This document shows positions 8,335 to 17,865 of a stretch of DNA of 64,000 nucleotides, in pieces. The notes under the pieces are model-generated. The model was not told the origin of the DNA, did not search any database, and saw only the letters and a list, made by a program, of their open reading frames with translations. Within the stretch, counting starts at the first letter, position 1. Each line of letters opens with the position of its first letter. The stretch is from Streptomyces sp. NRRL S-337 (lineage in GTDB: Bacteria; Actinomycetota; Actinomycetes; Streptomycetales; Streptomycetaceae): positions 1 through 64,000 of the forward strand of contig NZ_JOIX01000006.1 of assembly GCF_000720175.1 (NCBI RefSeq), given 5' to 3'. Position numbers and translations under genes: made by a program.

Positions 8335-9714
8335 GTGGCGTTGACCGAAACCGTGCCGGCGGCCGCGCCGCCGGCCCACGAGGGGATCCTGCGTCGACAG
8401 TCCCTGCGTGAGTCCGCAGCCCGTACGTACGCGCGCTCGCTGCCCATCGTCCCGGTGCGCGCCCGCGGGCTGACCATCGAGGGCGCCGACGGCCGGCGCT
8501 ACCTCGACTGCCTCTCCGGCGCCGGCACCCTTGCCCTCGGCCACAACCACCCCGTCGTGCTGGAAGCGATCCGCACGGTCCTCGACTCCGGCGCTCCGCT
8601 GCACGTCCTCGACCTGGCCACCCCCGTCAAGGACGACTTCACCACCGAGCTGTTCGCCACGCTGCCCAGGGAGTTGGCCGAAAGAGGGCGGATCCAGTTC
8701 TGCGGCCCGGCCGGTACGGACGCCGTCGAGGCGGCCTTCAAACTCGTCCGCACCGCGACGGGCAGGGACGGCCTGATGGCCTTCTCCGGTGCCTACCACG
8801 GCATGACCGCCGAGGCACTCGCCGCCTCCGGTGGAGCCCAGCACACCAGCGTCGCCCGGCTGCCCTACCCCTACGACTACCGCTGCCCCTTCGGCACCGG
8901 CGGTGAGCGCGGCGCCGAACTCGCCGCCCGCTGGACCCAGAACCTCCTCGACGACCACAAGAGCGGGGTGCCCCGGCCGGCCGGGATGATCCTCGAACCC
9001 GTCCAGGGCGAAGGCGGGGTGATCCCCGCCCCGGACGGCTGGCTGCGGCGGATGCGGGAGCTCACCGCTGCCCGGCAGATCCCGCTGATCGTGGACGAGG
9101 TCCAGACCGGCGTCGGCCGCACCGGCACCTTCTGGGCGATCGAGCACAGCGGCATCGTCCCCGACGTGCTCGTCCTGTCGAAGGCGATCGGCGGCAGCCT
9201 GCCGCTGGCCGTGATCGTCTACCGCGAGGAACTCGACGCCTGGCAGCCCGGAGCGCACGCCGGCACCTTCCGCGGCAACCAACTCGCCATGGCCGCGGGC
9301 CGCGCCACCCTCGCCCACGTCCGCGCCAACGGCCTCGCCGAACGCGCAGGGGTACTCGGCGCCCGGATGCTCGACCGGCTCCGCGCGCTGGCCGGCACCC
9401 ACGACTGCATCGGCGACGTCCGCGGCCGCGGACTGATGCTCGGCCTCGAATTCGTCGACCCGGGCGCCGACCTCGACCCCGGAGGCGCCCGCCCTGCTGC
9501 CCCGCAACTCGCCGCCGCCGTCCAACGGGCCTGCCTGGACCGCGGCCTGATCGTCGAGCTGGGCGGCCGGCACTCCGCCGTCGTCCGGCTGCTGCCACCC
9601 CTGACCATCACCGACGAACAGGCGGACGCGATCCTCGACCGCCTCGCCGACGCCATCACGGCGGCGGTCCGCACCAACCCCGGGCCGACGGCCTCGTCCC
9701 CCACGACTCTGTGA
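8335..9714 (+). CDS. Class III PLP aminotransferase of a siderophore operon
   Basis: Fold-type I, class III transaminase related to diaminobutyrate-2-oxoglutarate aminotransferases (459 residues). SKAIGGSLPLAVI carries the PLP lysine, and the upstream LIVDEVQTG is the standard cofactor-binding Asp motif. It probably makes the diamine or amino-acid building block of the siderophore. GTG 8335 is chosen because AGGAGG (8319-8324) precedes it by ten bases; the frame stays open back to 8254 without another ribosome site. The next gene begins 12 bases after the stop, so the two are cotranscribed. I see no TTAGGTTAGGCTAACCTAA-like iron box upstream. Confidence 0.88.
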   Translation: MALTETVPAAAPPAHEGILRRQSLRESAARTYARSLPIVPVRARGLTIEGADGRRYLDCLSGAGTLALGHNHPVVLEAIRTVLDSGAPLHVLDLATPVKDDFTTELFATLPRELAERGRIQFCGPAGTDAVEAAFKLVRTATGRDGLMAFSGAYHGMTAEALAASGGAQHTSVARLPYPYDYRCPFGTGGERGAELAARWTQNLLDDHKSGVPRPAGMILEPVQGEGGVIPAPDGWLRRMRELTAARQIPLIVDEVQTGVGRTGTFWAIEHSGIVPDVLVLSKAIGGSLPLAVIVYREELDAWQPGAHAGTFRGNQLAMAAGRATLAHVRANGLAERAGVLGARMLDRLRALAGTHDCIGDVRGRGLMLGLEFVDPGADLDPGGARPAAPQLAAAVQRACLDRGLIVELGGRHSAVVRLLPPLTITDEQADAILDRLADAITAAVRTNPGPTASSPTTL

Positions 9715-9725
9715 GGCACCACCCC

Positions 9726-11750
9726 ATGAACGAACGCCCCGGCTCCGACGGCACCCCGCCCGCCGAGCGCCTCCCCGACCGCCACCACGGCGCGGGCACC
9801 ATCGAGTCCGTCCCCCGCCAGCAGCGGCGCGCCCCGGAGGACGCCTGCCACCAGCAGACCCCCGAGGGCCCGGACCGGGCAGCCGGCCCGCTCACCGCGC
9901 CCCCCGCCTACGACCGCGTCCCCGGCGAGCACGACCCGCTCGACCACCCCGACCCGGCGGTCGCCGCGGACGCCGCGGGCATCGAGCACCTGCTGCGCTG
10001 CTGGCTGCGGGAGAACGGCAGCCCGCGGCCGACCGGCGGCCGGCTCCGCCTCCCGCTGCCCGCCAGCGCCACCGCACTCCACATCCCCGTCCGCTACTGG
10101 TCGCCCACCGGCTGGCACCGCCTGGGCGCGCCCAGCCTCGAAGGCGCCCCGGCCGGCGCCGCCCCGCTGGACGCCGTCACCCTCGCCGCGCTGCTGCGCC
10201 GCGAGGCCGCGCACGGCGGTGACCGGCGGGCCTCGGACGGCGGCGAGCACCGCGTCGCCGACGGCGGGGAACAAACGGCCCCGGAGGGCGAACCGACACC
10301 GGACGGTGACGGCGCCGAACTCCTCGGCAGGGTCGCCAACTCCGTCCGGAACGTGGCCACCTTCCTCGCCGACCGGCGCGCCCGGCCCGCCGACGACCAC
10401 GGCGCGCTCTTCCTCGAAGCCGAGCAGTCCCTGCTCCTCGGCCATCCGCTGCACCCCACCCCCAAGAGCCGGGAAGGGCTCAGTGACGCCGAGACCCGGG
10501 CCTATTCGCCCGAACTGCGCGGCGCCTTCCCGCTGCACTGGATCGCCGTGCACCGCTCCGCCGTCGCCGCCGACTCCGCCTGGACCGAACGCGGCAAGCC
10601 CGTCCCGGCGGAACGGCTCACCGCCCGCCTCGCCGGCGAGGGACTCCAACTCCCCGACGACACCGTGCCGTTGCCCCTGCACCCCTGGCAGGCCCGCGAG
10701 CTGGCCGGACGCCCCGACCTCACCGCCCTCCGCGACGCCGGACTGCTGCACGACCTGGGCCCGCACGGTCCGCTCTGGCACCCCACCTCCTCCGTCCGCA
10801 CCGTCCACCGCCCCGACGCGGAGGCCATGCTCAAACTCTCCCTCGGGCTGCGGATCACCAACTCCCGCCGGGAGAACCTCCGCAAGGAACTGGTCCGCGG
10901 CGTCGAGGTGCACCGGCTGCTGCGCACCGGACTCGGCGAGCAGTGGCAGACCGCCCACCCCTGCTTCGACATCGTCCGCGACCCGGCCTACCTCGCCGTC
11001 GACGGCCCCGACGGGGAACCCGTCCAGGGCCTGGACGTCGTCATCCGCCACAACCCCTTCACCCGCACCGACGACGCCGTCTGCATCGCCGGTCTCACCT
11101 CGCCCCGCCCCTGGCCCGGCCACGCGGGCGTCCGCTCCCGCCTCGAAGACCTCGTCGGCACCCTCGCCGCCCGCACCGGACGCCCCACCGGTGCGGTGGC
11201 CACGGAGTGGTTCCTGCGCTACCTCGAAGCGGTCGTCCGGCCCCTGCTGTGGCTCGACGGCACGGCCGGGATCGTCCTGGAGGCCCACCAGCAGAACACC
11301 CTCGTGCTGCTGGACCCCGACGGCTGGCCGACCGGCGGCCGCTACCGCGACAACCAGGGCTACTACTTCCGCACCTCCCGCCGCGCCGGCCTCGAACGGC
11401 GGCTGCCCGGCATCGGCGTCGCGAGCGACACCTTCGTCGCCGACGACGTCATCGACGAACGCTTCGCCTACTACCTGGGCATCAACAACGTCCTCGGCCT
11501 CATCGGGGCCTTCGGGTCCCAGCGCCTGGTCCGCGAGGAGATCCTGCTCGCCGCCTTCCGGAGGTTCCTCGCCGACGCCGCCGCGGCCCCCGAAGGGCAC
11601 CGCTCCCCGCTCCCCGAGCAACTGCTGGCCGCCCGCACCCTGCGCTGCAAGGCCAACCTCGCGACCCGGCTGCACGGCCTGGACGAACTCGTCGGTCCCG
11701 TCGAAACCCAGTCCGTCTACGTCACCCTGCCCAACCCCCTCGTTCCCTAG
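9726..11750 (+). CDS. IucA/IucC-family siderophore synthetase (first)
   Basis: NRPS-independent siderophore synthetase of 674 residues that would activate a carboxylate (citrate or a dicarboxylate monoamide) with ATP and couple it to an amine or hydroxylamine. Family motifs in order: HPLHPTPKSREGL, LPLHPWQ, SSVRTVH, KLSLGLRITNSR, EAHQQNTLV, RDNQGYYF. About 100 N-terminal residues are low-complexity and Pro/Arg-rich, making it longer than the usual 580-600. ATG 9726 is preferred over GTG 9711, which overlaps the previous stop, because GAGG lies nine bases upstream. Substrate class cannot be fixed from sequence alone. Confidence 0.9.
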   Translation: MNERPGSDGTPPAERLPDRHHGAGTIESVPRQQRRAPEDACHQQTPEGPDRAAGPLTAPPAYDRVPGEHDPLDHPDPAVAADAAGIEHLLRCWLRENGSPRPTGGRLRLPLPASATALHIPVRYWSPTGWHRLGAPSLEGAPAGAAPLDAVTLAALLRREAAHGGDRRASDGGEHRVADGGEQTAPEGEPTPDGDGAELLGRVANSVRNVATFLADRRARPADDHGALFLEAEQSLLLGHPLHPTPKSREGLSDAETRAYSPELRGAFPLHWIAVHRSAVAADSAWTERGKPVPAERLTARLAGEGLQLPDDTVPLPLHPWQARELAGRPDLTALRDAGLLHDLGPHGPLWHPTSSVRTVHRPDAEAMLKLSLGLRITNSRRENLRKELVRGVEVHRLLRTGLGEQWQTAHPCFDIVRDPAYLAVDGPDGEPVQGLDVVIRHNPFTRTDDAVCIAGLTSPRPWPGHAGVRSRLEDLVGTLAARTGRPTGAVATEWFLRYLEAVVRPLLWLDGTAGIVLEAHQQNTLVLLDPDGWPTGGRYRDNQGYYFRTSRRAGLERRLPGIGVASDTFVADDVIDERFAYYLGINNVLGLIGAFGSQRLVREEILLAAFRRFLADAAAAPEGHRSPLPEQLLAARTLRCKANLATRLHGLDELVGPVETQSVYVTLPNPLVP

Positions 11751-11855
11751 GACGCCGGTCCGTCCGACCCCAGCCTCCCGCCCCCCGTCCCCGGCGCCGA
11801 CGCCCCGCGACCCACAAGGCCACGCGGCATCCGGCCACGAGAGGAGAGCGCCGCC

Positions 11856-12545
11856 GTGCCATCCACCGATTCCGGCATCGACTCCAGCGCCGACCAGGCC
11901 GCCCACCACCCGCTCATGGCAGCACGCACCACCCGGGGCACCGGCGGCCCCGGGCGGCCGCCGTCCCCCGCCGGCCCGCTCCTCGACGACCTGGCGGCCT
12001 GGGGAGCGGCCCGCACGCCCGCCGGGCCGTTCCAGCTCGTGCCCGTCCAGCCCGCCCGCGACCTGGAGCGGATCACCGCCTGGATGAACGATCCGGCCGT
12101 CTCGGCCTTCTGGGAGCTGGCCGGGCCGCCGGAGACCACCGCCGCCCACCTGCGCAGCCAGCTCGACGGGGACGGCCGGAGCGTGCCCTGCCTGGGCGTG
12201 CTCGACGGCGTCCCGATGAGCTACTGGGAGATCTACCGCGCCGATCTCGACATGCTCGCGCGCTACTACCCGGCGCGCCCCCACGACACCGGGATCCACC
12301 TCCTCCTCGGACGCGCCCACGACCGCGGCCGCGGCCTGGGCAGCACCCTGCTGCGCGCCACCGCCGACCTCGTGCTCGACCGCCGACCGGACTGCGCCCG
12401 GGTCCTCGCCGAGCCCGACCTGCGCAACACCGCGTCCGTCGCGGCCTTCCTGACCGCCGGCTTCCGCTACGCCGACGAGCTCGAACTCCCCGAAAAACGC
12501 GCGGCGTTGATGGTCCGCGATCGCGCCCACCGCCACCTGCTCTGA
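11856..12545 (+). CDS. GNAT acetyltransferase, siderophore type (AlcB/IucB-like)
   Basis: GNAT-fold N-acyltransferase of 229 residues, sited between the two synthetases. The C-terminal half has the acyl-CoA loop HDRGRGLGSTLL and the RNTASVAAFLTAGF signature of siderophore acetyltransferases, which acylate N6-hydroxylysine or similar hydroxylamines. The first 50 residues are low-complexity. GTG 11856 follows GAGGAGAG at 11841-11848. The likely substrate would need an N-monooxygenase, but none is encoded nearby, so that enzyme may be supplied from elsewhere. Confidence 0.85.
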   Translation: MPSTDSGIDSSADQAAHHPLMAARTTRGTGGPGRPPSPAGPLLDDLAAWGAARTPAGPFQLVPVQPARDLERITAWMNDPAVSAFWELAGPPETTAAHLRSQLDGDGRSVPCLGVLDGVPMSYWEIYRADLDMLARYYPARPHDTGIHLLLGRAHDRGRGLGSTLLRATADLVLDRRPDCARVLAEPDLRNTASVAAFLTAGFRYADELELPEKRAALMVRDRAHRHLL

Positions 12546-12650
12546 CCCCGGGGCCGTCCGTCGACGGCCCCGCTCCGGTCCGTCGTCCACCCCGCCGCTC
12601 CGGTTGTCCCCCGTACGAGCCGGGGCGGTCCCGCTTCGAGGAGTCCCGCC

Positions 12651-14417
12651 TTGCCTCCTGAGCCCCAGCCTTCGCAGCACGCCTGGCAGCACGCCGCCCG
12701 CCGGCTCTTCGCCAAGATCCTGGCGGAATTCGCCTACGAGGAAGTCCTCGCGCCCGAGCCCGACGGCACCGGCCCGGACGGCGTCCCCCGCTACCGCCTG
12801 CCGGTCTCCGACGGACCGACCTACCGCTTCCGGGCCCGCCGCGGCGCCTACGGCCACTGGCGCGTCGACCCCGCCTCGATCACCCCCGACGCCGACCCCT
12901 TCCACTTCCTCGCCCACGCCCATGACACCGTCCTGGGCCTGTCCGGCGACACCACCGGCCACCTCATCCGGGAGCTGACCGCCACCCTGGCCGCCGACAC
13001 CCGGCTCGACGCCACCGCCCTCAGCGCCGCCGACCTCGCCGACCTGGACTACGCCGCCCTCGAAGGCCACCAGACCGGCCACCCCTGGCTCGTCGCCAAC
13101 AAGGGCCGGCTCGGCTTCTCGGCCACCGACGCGGCGACCTTCGCCCCCGAAGCGCGCACCGCCCGGCGGCTGCCCTGGCTCGCCGCGCACCACGGCATCG
13201 CCCACTACCGCGGTATCCCCACGCTGGCCACCCCCGACCGTCTCTACGGCGAGGAACTCACCCCCGCCACCCGTCACACCTTCGCCCGCGCCATCGCCGA
13301 CGAGGGCCGCGACCCCGCCGACTACCTCTTCCTCCCCGTACACCCCTGGCAGTGGGACGAGACCATCGCCCCGCTCTTCGCCCCGCAACTCGCGGACAGA
13401 TCCATCATCGCGCTGCCCACTGACAACGACCTCCGGCTGCCGCAGCAGTCGATCCGCACCTTCCTCAACGTCAGCCGGCCCGAGGCCCGAACGGTCAAAC
13501 TGCCGCTCTCCATCCTCAACACCCTCGTCTGGCGCGGACTGCCCACCGAGCGCACCCTCGCCGCGCCCGCGGTCACCCGCTGGGTCCACGGCCTGCGCGA
13601 CGCCGACCCCTACCTCCGCGACGAGACCCGGGTGATCCTCCTCGGCGAGATCGCCTCGGTCACCGTCGAGCACCCTCTCTACGACCGGCTGCCCGGCGTC
13701 CCGTACCAGTTCAAGGAGCTGCTCGGCTGCATCTGGCGGGAGCCGCTGCACGGCTGCCTCGACCCCGGCGAACGGGGCCGCACGCTGGCCTCGCTGCTGC
13801 AGACCGACCCACAGGGCCGCGCACTGACCGCCGAGCTGGTGCACCGCTCCGGCCTGGCCCCGCGCGTCTGGCTGGCCCGGCTCTTCGCCGCTCTGCTCCC
13901 CCCGCTGCTGCACTTCCTCTACCAGTACGGCACGGTCTTCTCCCCCCACGGCGAGAACGCCATCGTGATCTTCGACGAGCACGACGTCCCCACCCGCCTC
14001 GCGGTCAAGGACTTCGTCGACGACGTCAACACCAGTGCCCAGCCGCTGCCGGAGCACGACTCCATGCCGGAGGACGTGCGCGCGGTCCTGCTCACCGAAC
14101 CGCCCGCGTTCCTCACCCAGTTCATCCACTCCGGCCTGTTCGTCGGCGTCTTCCGCTACCTCGCCCCGTTGTGCGCCGACCAACTCGGCGTTGCCGAAGA
14201 GGAGTTCTGGTCACTCGTACGGGCGGAGATCCTCCGCCACCACGAGCGCTTCCCCGGGCTGAAGGAGCGGTACGAGACGTTCGACCTGCTCACCCCGCGG
14301 ATCGAGCGGCTGTGCCTGAACCGCAACCGTCTGCATGTGGACGGCTACCGGGACCGCCGCGAGCGCCCGCACGCCGCGGTGCACGGCACCGTCCCCAACC
14401 CCCTCCACCATCCGTGA
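12651..14417 (+). CDS. IucA/IucC-family siderophore synthetase (second)
   Basis: Second NRPS-independent synthetase, 588 residues (normal length). Motifs in order: GHPWLVANKGRLGF, LPVHPWQW, RTFLNVSRPEARTVKLPLSI, SPHGENAIVIFDEHDVPTRL and KDFVDDV. The last two resemble the C-terminal part of the family that closes the second amide or a macrocycle. Translation begins at TTG 12651; GAGGAG at 12638-12643 is seven bases ahead, so the rare start is well supported. It ends the operon that begins at 8335. Confidence 0.9.
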   Translation: MPPEPQPSQHAWQHAARRLFAKILAEFAYEEVLAPEPDGTGPDGVPRYRLPVSDGPTYRFRARRGAYGHWRVDPASITPDADPFHFLAHAHDTVLGLSGDTTGHLIRELTATLAADTRLDATALSAADLADLDYAALEGHQTGHPWLVANKGRLGFSATDAATFAPEARTARRLPWLAAHHGIAHYRGIPTLATPDRLYGEELTPATRHTFARAIADEGRDPADYLFLPVHPWQWDETIAPLFAPQLADRSIIALPTDNDLRLPQQSIRTFLNVSRPEARTVKLPLSILNTLVWRGLPTERTLAAPAVTRWVHGLRDADPYLRDETRVILLGEIASVTVEHPLYDRLPGVPYQFKELLGCIWREPLHGCLDPGERGRTLASLLQTDPQGRALTAELVHRSGLAPRVWLARLFAALLPPLLHFLYQYGTVFSPHGENAIVIFDEHDVPTRLAVKDFVDDVNTSAQPLPEHDSMPEDVRAVLLTEPPAFLTQFIHSGLFVGVFRYLAPLCADQLGVAEEEFWSLVRAEILRHHERFPGLKERYETFDLLTPRIERLCLNRNRLHVDGYRDRRERPHAAVHGTVPNPLHHP

Positions 14418-14458
14418 CCCGGCACGGTGTCAGTGGTCCCGCGTAGGCTTGCAGCGCT

Positions 14459-16441
14459 ATGACGAAGCCCTCCCTCCCCGATCTGCTCCACGCCGCCGTC
14501 ACCGCCGTCGGCGGCACAGAGCGCCCCGGCCAGGTGGCGATGGCCGAGGCCGTCGCCGAGGCCGTGGACGACAGCGCCCACCTACTGGTCCAGGCCGGCA
14601 CCGGCACCGGAAAGTCCCTCGGCTATCTGGTGCCGGCGCTCGCCCACGGCGAGAGAGTGGTCGTCGCCACGGCCACCCTCGCGCTCCAGCGCCAGCTGGT
14701 GGAGCGTGATCTTCCGCGCACGGTCGACGCGCTGCACCCGCTGCTGCGCCGCCGCCCCGAGTTCGCCATGCTCAAGGGCCGCTCGAACTACCTGTGCCTG
14801 CACCGCCTCCACGAGGGCGTCCCGCAGGAAGAGGAGGACGGCCTCTTCGACGTCTTCGAGCAGGCCACCCCCACCAGCAAGCTCGGCAAGGACCTGCTCC
14901 GGCTGCGGGACTGGGCGGACGAGACCGAGACCGGCGACCGCGACGCCCTCACCCCCGGCGTCTCGGACCGCGCCTGGGGTCAGGTCTCGGTCTCCTCCCG
15001 GGAGTGCCTGGGTGCCTCGAAGTGCGCGTACGGCGCGGAGTGCTTCGCCGAGGCCGCCCGGGAGCGCGCCAAGCTGGCCGACGTGGTCGTCACCAACCAC
15101 GCGCTGCTGGCCATCGACGCGATCGAGGGCGCCCCGGTCCTCCCGCAGCACGAGGTCCTGATCATCGACGAGGCCCATGAGCTGGTCTCCCGGGTCACCG
15201 GCGTCGCCACCGGCGAGCTCACCCCCGGCCAGGTCAACCGCGCCGTCCGCCGGGCCGCCAAGCTCGTCAACGAAAAGGCCGCCGACCAGCTGCAGACCGC
15301 TTCCGAGACCTTCGAGCGCCTGATGGAGCTGGCCCTGCCGGGCCGCCTGGAGAAGATCCCCGAGGACCTGGGCTACTGCCTCATGGCGCTGCGCGACGCG
15401 GCCCGTACGGTCATCTCGGCGCTCGGCTCGACCCGCGACAAATCGGTGCAGGACGAGGACGCCGTCCGCAAGCAGGCGCTCGCGTCGGTGGAGAACGTCC
15501 ACGCCGTCGCCGAGCGCATCGCCAACGGCTCCGAATACGACGTGGTCTGGTACGAACGCCACGACCGCTTCGGCGCGTCCCTGCGGGTGGCGCCGCTGTC
15601 CGTCTCGGGGCTGCTGCGCGAGAAGCTCTTCGCGGACCGTTCGGTGGTCCTCACCTCCGCCACGCTCAAACTGGGCGGTGACTTCAACGGCGTCGCGGCC
15701 TCCCTGGGACTCTCCCCGGAGGGCACCCAGCGCGAGGACGCACCCCCGTGGAAGGGCCTCGACGTCGGCTCGCCCTTCGACTACTCGAAGCAGGGCATCC
15801 TCTACGTCGCCAAGCACCTCTCCCAGCCCGGCCGGGAGGGCAGCCGCGGCGACATGCTCGACGAGCTGGCCGAGCTGATCGAGGCCGCCGGCGGGCGCAC
15901 CCTGGGCCTGTTCTCGTCCATGCGCGCCGCCCAGGCCGCCGCCGAGGAGCTGCGCGGCCGGCTGGACGTGCCGATCCTGCTCCAGGGTGAGGAGACCCTC
16001 GGCGAGCTGATCCGGAACTTCGCCGCCGACGCCCGGACCTGCTTGTTCGGCACGCTCTCCCTCTGGCAGGGCGTCGACGTACCGGGGGCGAACTGCCAGC
16101 TGGTGGTGATGGATCGGGTGCCGTTCCCGCGTCCGGACGATCCGCTGATGAGCGCCAGGCAGAAGGCGGTCGAGGAGGCCGGCGGCAACGGCTTCATGGC
16201 CGTGGCGGCCACCCATGCCGCGTTGCTGATGGCCCAGGGCGCCGGTCGCCTGGTCCGTGCCACGGGGGACCGCGGAGTGGTGGCCGTCCTGGACCCGCGG
16301 GTCGAGCGGGCCCGCTACGGCTCGTTCCTGCGCGCCTCGATGCCCGACTTCTGGTACACCACCGACCGCAACCAGGTCCGCCGCTCCCTGGCGGCCATCG
16401 ACGCGGCCGCCAAGGCGGCGGAAGAGAAGCCGGAGCAGTAG
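14459..16441 (+). CDS. DinG-type ATP-dependent helicase (Fe-S)
   Basis: XPD/DinG-like superfamily 2 helicase of 660 residues. Walker A is AGTGTGKS (46-53) and the DEAH box is IIDEAHEL. Four cysteines between motifs Ia and II (one in NYLC and three in ECLGASKCAYGAEC) fit the 4Fe-4S domain of this family. The C-terminal half has RMDRVPFPRPDDP-like strand-displacement motifs and QGAGRLVR (motif VI). A TAGGCT box (14444-14449) lies nine bases before the ATG, so the mRNA may be leaderless. It faces lexA across a terminator, but I see no LexA box upstream of it. Confidence 0.9.
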   Translation: MTKPSLPDLLHAAVTAVGGTERPGQVAMAEAVAEAVDDSAHLLVQAGTGTGKSLGYLVPALAHGERVVVATATLALQRQLVERDLPRTVDALHPLLRRRPEFAMLKGRSNYLCLHRLHEGVPQEEEDGLFDVFEQATPTSKLGKDLLRLRDWADETETGDRDALTPGVSDRAWGQVSVSSRECLGASKCAYGAECFAEAARERAKLADVVVTNHALLAIDAIEGAPVLPQHEVLIIDEAHELVSRVTGVATGELTPGQVNRAVRRAAKLVNEKAADQLQTASETFERLMELALPGRLEKIPEDLGYCLMALRDAARTVISALGSTRDKSVQDEDAVRKQALASVENVHAVAERIANGSEYDVVWYERHDRFGASLRVAPLSVSGLLREKLFADRSVVLTSATLKLGGDFNGVAASLGLSPEGTQREDAPPWKGLDVGSPFDYSKQGILYVAKHLSQPGREGSRGDMLDELAELIEAAGGRTLGLFSSMRAAQAAAEELRGRLDVPILLQGEETLGELIRNFAADARTCLFGTLSLWQGVDVPGANCQLVVMDRVPFPRPDDPLMSARQKAVEEAGGNGFMAVAATHAALLMAQGAGRLVRATGDRGVVAVLDPRVERARYGSFLRASMPDFWYTTDRNQVRRSLAAIDAAAKAAEEKPEQ

Positions 16442-16532
16442 CACGAGCCAGGGGTCGCGGAGGGCGCAGAGGGCAGAGCCCTGCTGTGGGTACCGGCACA
16501 CATGGCCCGGCTTGGGGCCCGCTACGCAAGCA

Positions 16533-16566
16533 GGGCTCCGGGACCGGCGCAGTGGTCCCGGAGCCC
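16533..16566. terminator. Bidirectional terminator between helicase and lexA
   Basis: Perfect 13-bp stem GGGCTCCGGGACC (16533-16545) and GGTCCCGGAGCCC (16554-16566) with an 8-base loop between convergent stops at 16441 and 16583. Confidence 0.82.
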
Positions 16567-16582
16567 GGTCGTGAGGGGTGGG

Positions 16583-17386
16583 TCAGATCCGCCGCAGTAC
16601 GGCCACCACCTTGCCGAGGATGGTCGCCTCGTCACCAGCGATCGGCTGGTACGCGGAGTTGTGCGGCAGCAGCCACACATGGCCGTCCTCGCGCTTGAAG
16701 CGCTTCACGGTGGCCTCGCCGTCCAGCATGGCGGCGACGATGTCACCGTTCTCGGCGACCGGCTGGCGGCGGACCGTGACCCAGTCGCCGTCGCAGATCG
16801 CGGCTTCGATCATGGAGTCGCCGACGACCTTCAGGACGAAGAGTTCACCGTCGCCGACGAGCTGGCGGGGGAGCGGGAAGACGTCCTCGACCGACTCCTC
16901 CGCGAGGATCGGGCCACCGGCCGCGATCCGGCCGACCAGCGGGACGTAGGACGCGGCCGGCTTGCCTGCGGTCTCCGTCGCGGCGCTGGTGGCGGTCTGA
17001 TCCGAGCCGCGGACCTCGTACGCCCGCGGGCGGTGCGGGTCGCGTCGAAGGAAACCCTTGCGCTCGAGGGCCATGAGCTGGTGGGCGACGGACGAGGTGC
17101 TGGACAGCCCGACGGCCTGGCCGATCTCCCGCATGGACGGTGGATAGCCGCGCCGCTGCACCGAATCCCGGATCACCTCGATCACCCTGCGCTGGCGGTC
17201 CGTGAGCCCCGAACTGTCCGCGCGGATTCCTGGAGGCCGACCGGGAAGCGATCGGGCGGGCTTCTGCTCCTCGGAGTCCAACGTGGCGTCTTCCATCGGC
17301 GGCCGCGGTGCCTTTTGCGGTTGTTCGAACCGGCTCTGGGAGTGGCTTTGTGCGGTGATGGTCGCGCTGTCTGCGGTGGTGGTCAC
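16583..17386 (-). CDS. lexA: SOS repressor LexA
   Basis: DNA-damage repressor, 267 residues. A roughly 60-residue Pro/Glu-rich N-terminal extension precedes the winged helix ([17 protein letters not shown] through [19 protein letters not shown]). The cleavage site is Ala-Gly in GRIAAGGPI; the catalytic Ser is in GDSMIEAA and the Lys in GEATVKRF, so RecA-stimulated self-cleavage should work. GTG 17386 is chosen as the start because GAGAGGGG sits five bases upstream; the frame is open back to 17572, but that would cross the operator. A perfect LexA box lies at 17450-17463, indicating autoregulation. Confidence 0.96.
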   Translation of the reverse strand: MTTTADSATITAQSHSQSRFEQPQKAPRPPMEDATLDSEEQKPARSLPGRPPGIRADSSGLTDRQRRVIEVIRDSVQRRGYPPSMREIGQAVGLSSTSSVAHQLMALERKGFLRRDPHRPRAYEVRGSDQTATSAATETAGKPAASYVPLVGRIAAGGPILAEESVEDVFPLPRQLVGDGELFVLKVVGDSMIEAAICDGDWVTVRRQPVAENGDIVAAMLDGEATVKRFKREDGHVWLLPHNSAYQPIAGDEATILGKVVAVLRRI

Positions 17387-17449
17387 GTCGGCCCCTCTCG
17401 AAATGTTCTCCCTAGTTAGCCAACGGTAGTTGCTTTCGAAAGGTTGCGC

Positions 17450-17463
17450 CAAACACACGTTCG
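17450..17463. promoter_or_regulatory. LexA (SOS) box of lexA
   Basis: CAAACACACGTTCG, which on the lexA strand reads CGAACGTGTGTTTG, fits the actinobacterial LexA consensus CGAAC-N4-GTTYG at every defined position. It lies 64-77 bases upstream of the lexA start. Confidence 0.88.
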
Positions 17464-17676
17464 AGTGAAATATTCGCTGATTGGCTGACCCGATCAAGTG
17501 GCTGGGTGTATGGCCGAGCGACGAATTTCCGCGCGCAACGGAGGGGCCGTGCGGTCGGCCCGATTGTGTCATCCCGGCCCCGCCGCACCCCTGGGCGGGT
17601 GGCGTCCCGTACCCTCATGGGCGGCCGTCCGGCTCGCCCCCCTCGCGACACGCGGTAGGCGGACGTAAGCGGGCCG

Positions 17677-17723
17677 ACACCACATCTAGTGGTTATATGC
17701 GTTCGGCCGCCCATAAGTTGTGG
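17677..17723 (+). promoter_or_regulatory. Phased pair of NrdR boxes
   Basis: ACACCACATCTAGTGG (17677-17692) and CGCCCATAAGTTGTGG (17708-17723) share a CCA...GTGG dyad and are 31 bases apart start to start, which is three helical turns. Paired NrdR boxes with this phasing are the known mark of NrdR-repressed ribonucleotide reductase promoters, here nrdR-nrdJ. Confidence 0.78.
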
Positions 17724-17865
17724 TGCCTGGTCCTTCGGGGCGCCGGGATCGCCTATGCTTGGGGCTGCTTCGGAGGGCCCCTGGCGGCCGGCCGGGGTCA
17801 TTCGTCGTGTGCCGGGATCGTTGGCGTACGTACGTCCGTACAGCGAGGGTGAGGAGGGTCGAGAC

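Larger units (their letters stand above)
17387..17865. other. Divergent lexA/nrdR control region
   Basis: 479 bases without a gene. It holds the LexA box near the lexA side and two NrdR boxes near the middle, then about 140 bases of nrdR leader ending in GAGGAGGG before ATG 17866. I see no cobalamin-riboswitch B12 box in it. Confidence 0.75.

Noticed and set aside
9219..14183. Very long leftward open frame (over 1,600 codons) opposite the siderophore operon
   Set aside because: It is the antisense shadow of GC-rich genes: Gly/Val/Arg-rich, no domains, while the plus strand has clear motifs and ribosome sites.
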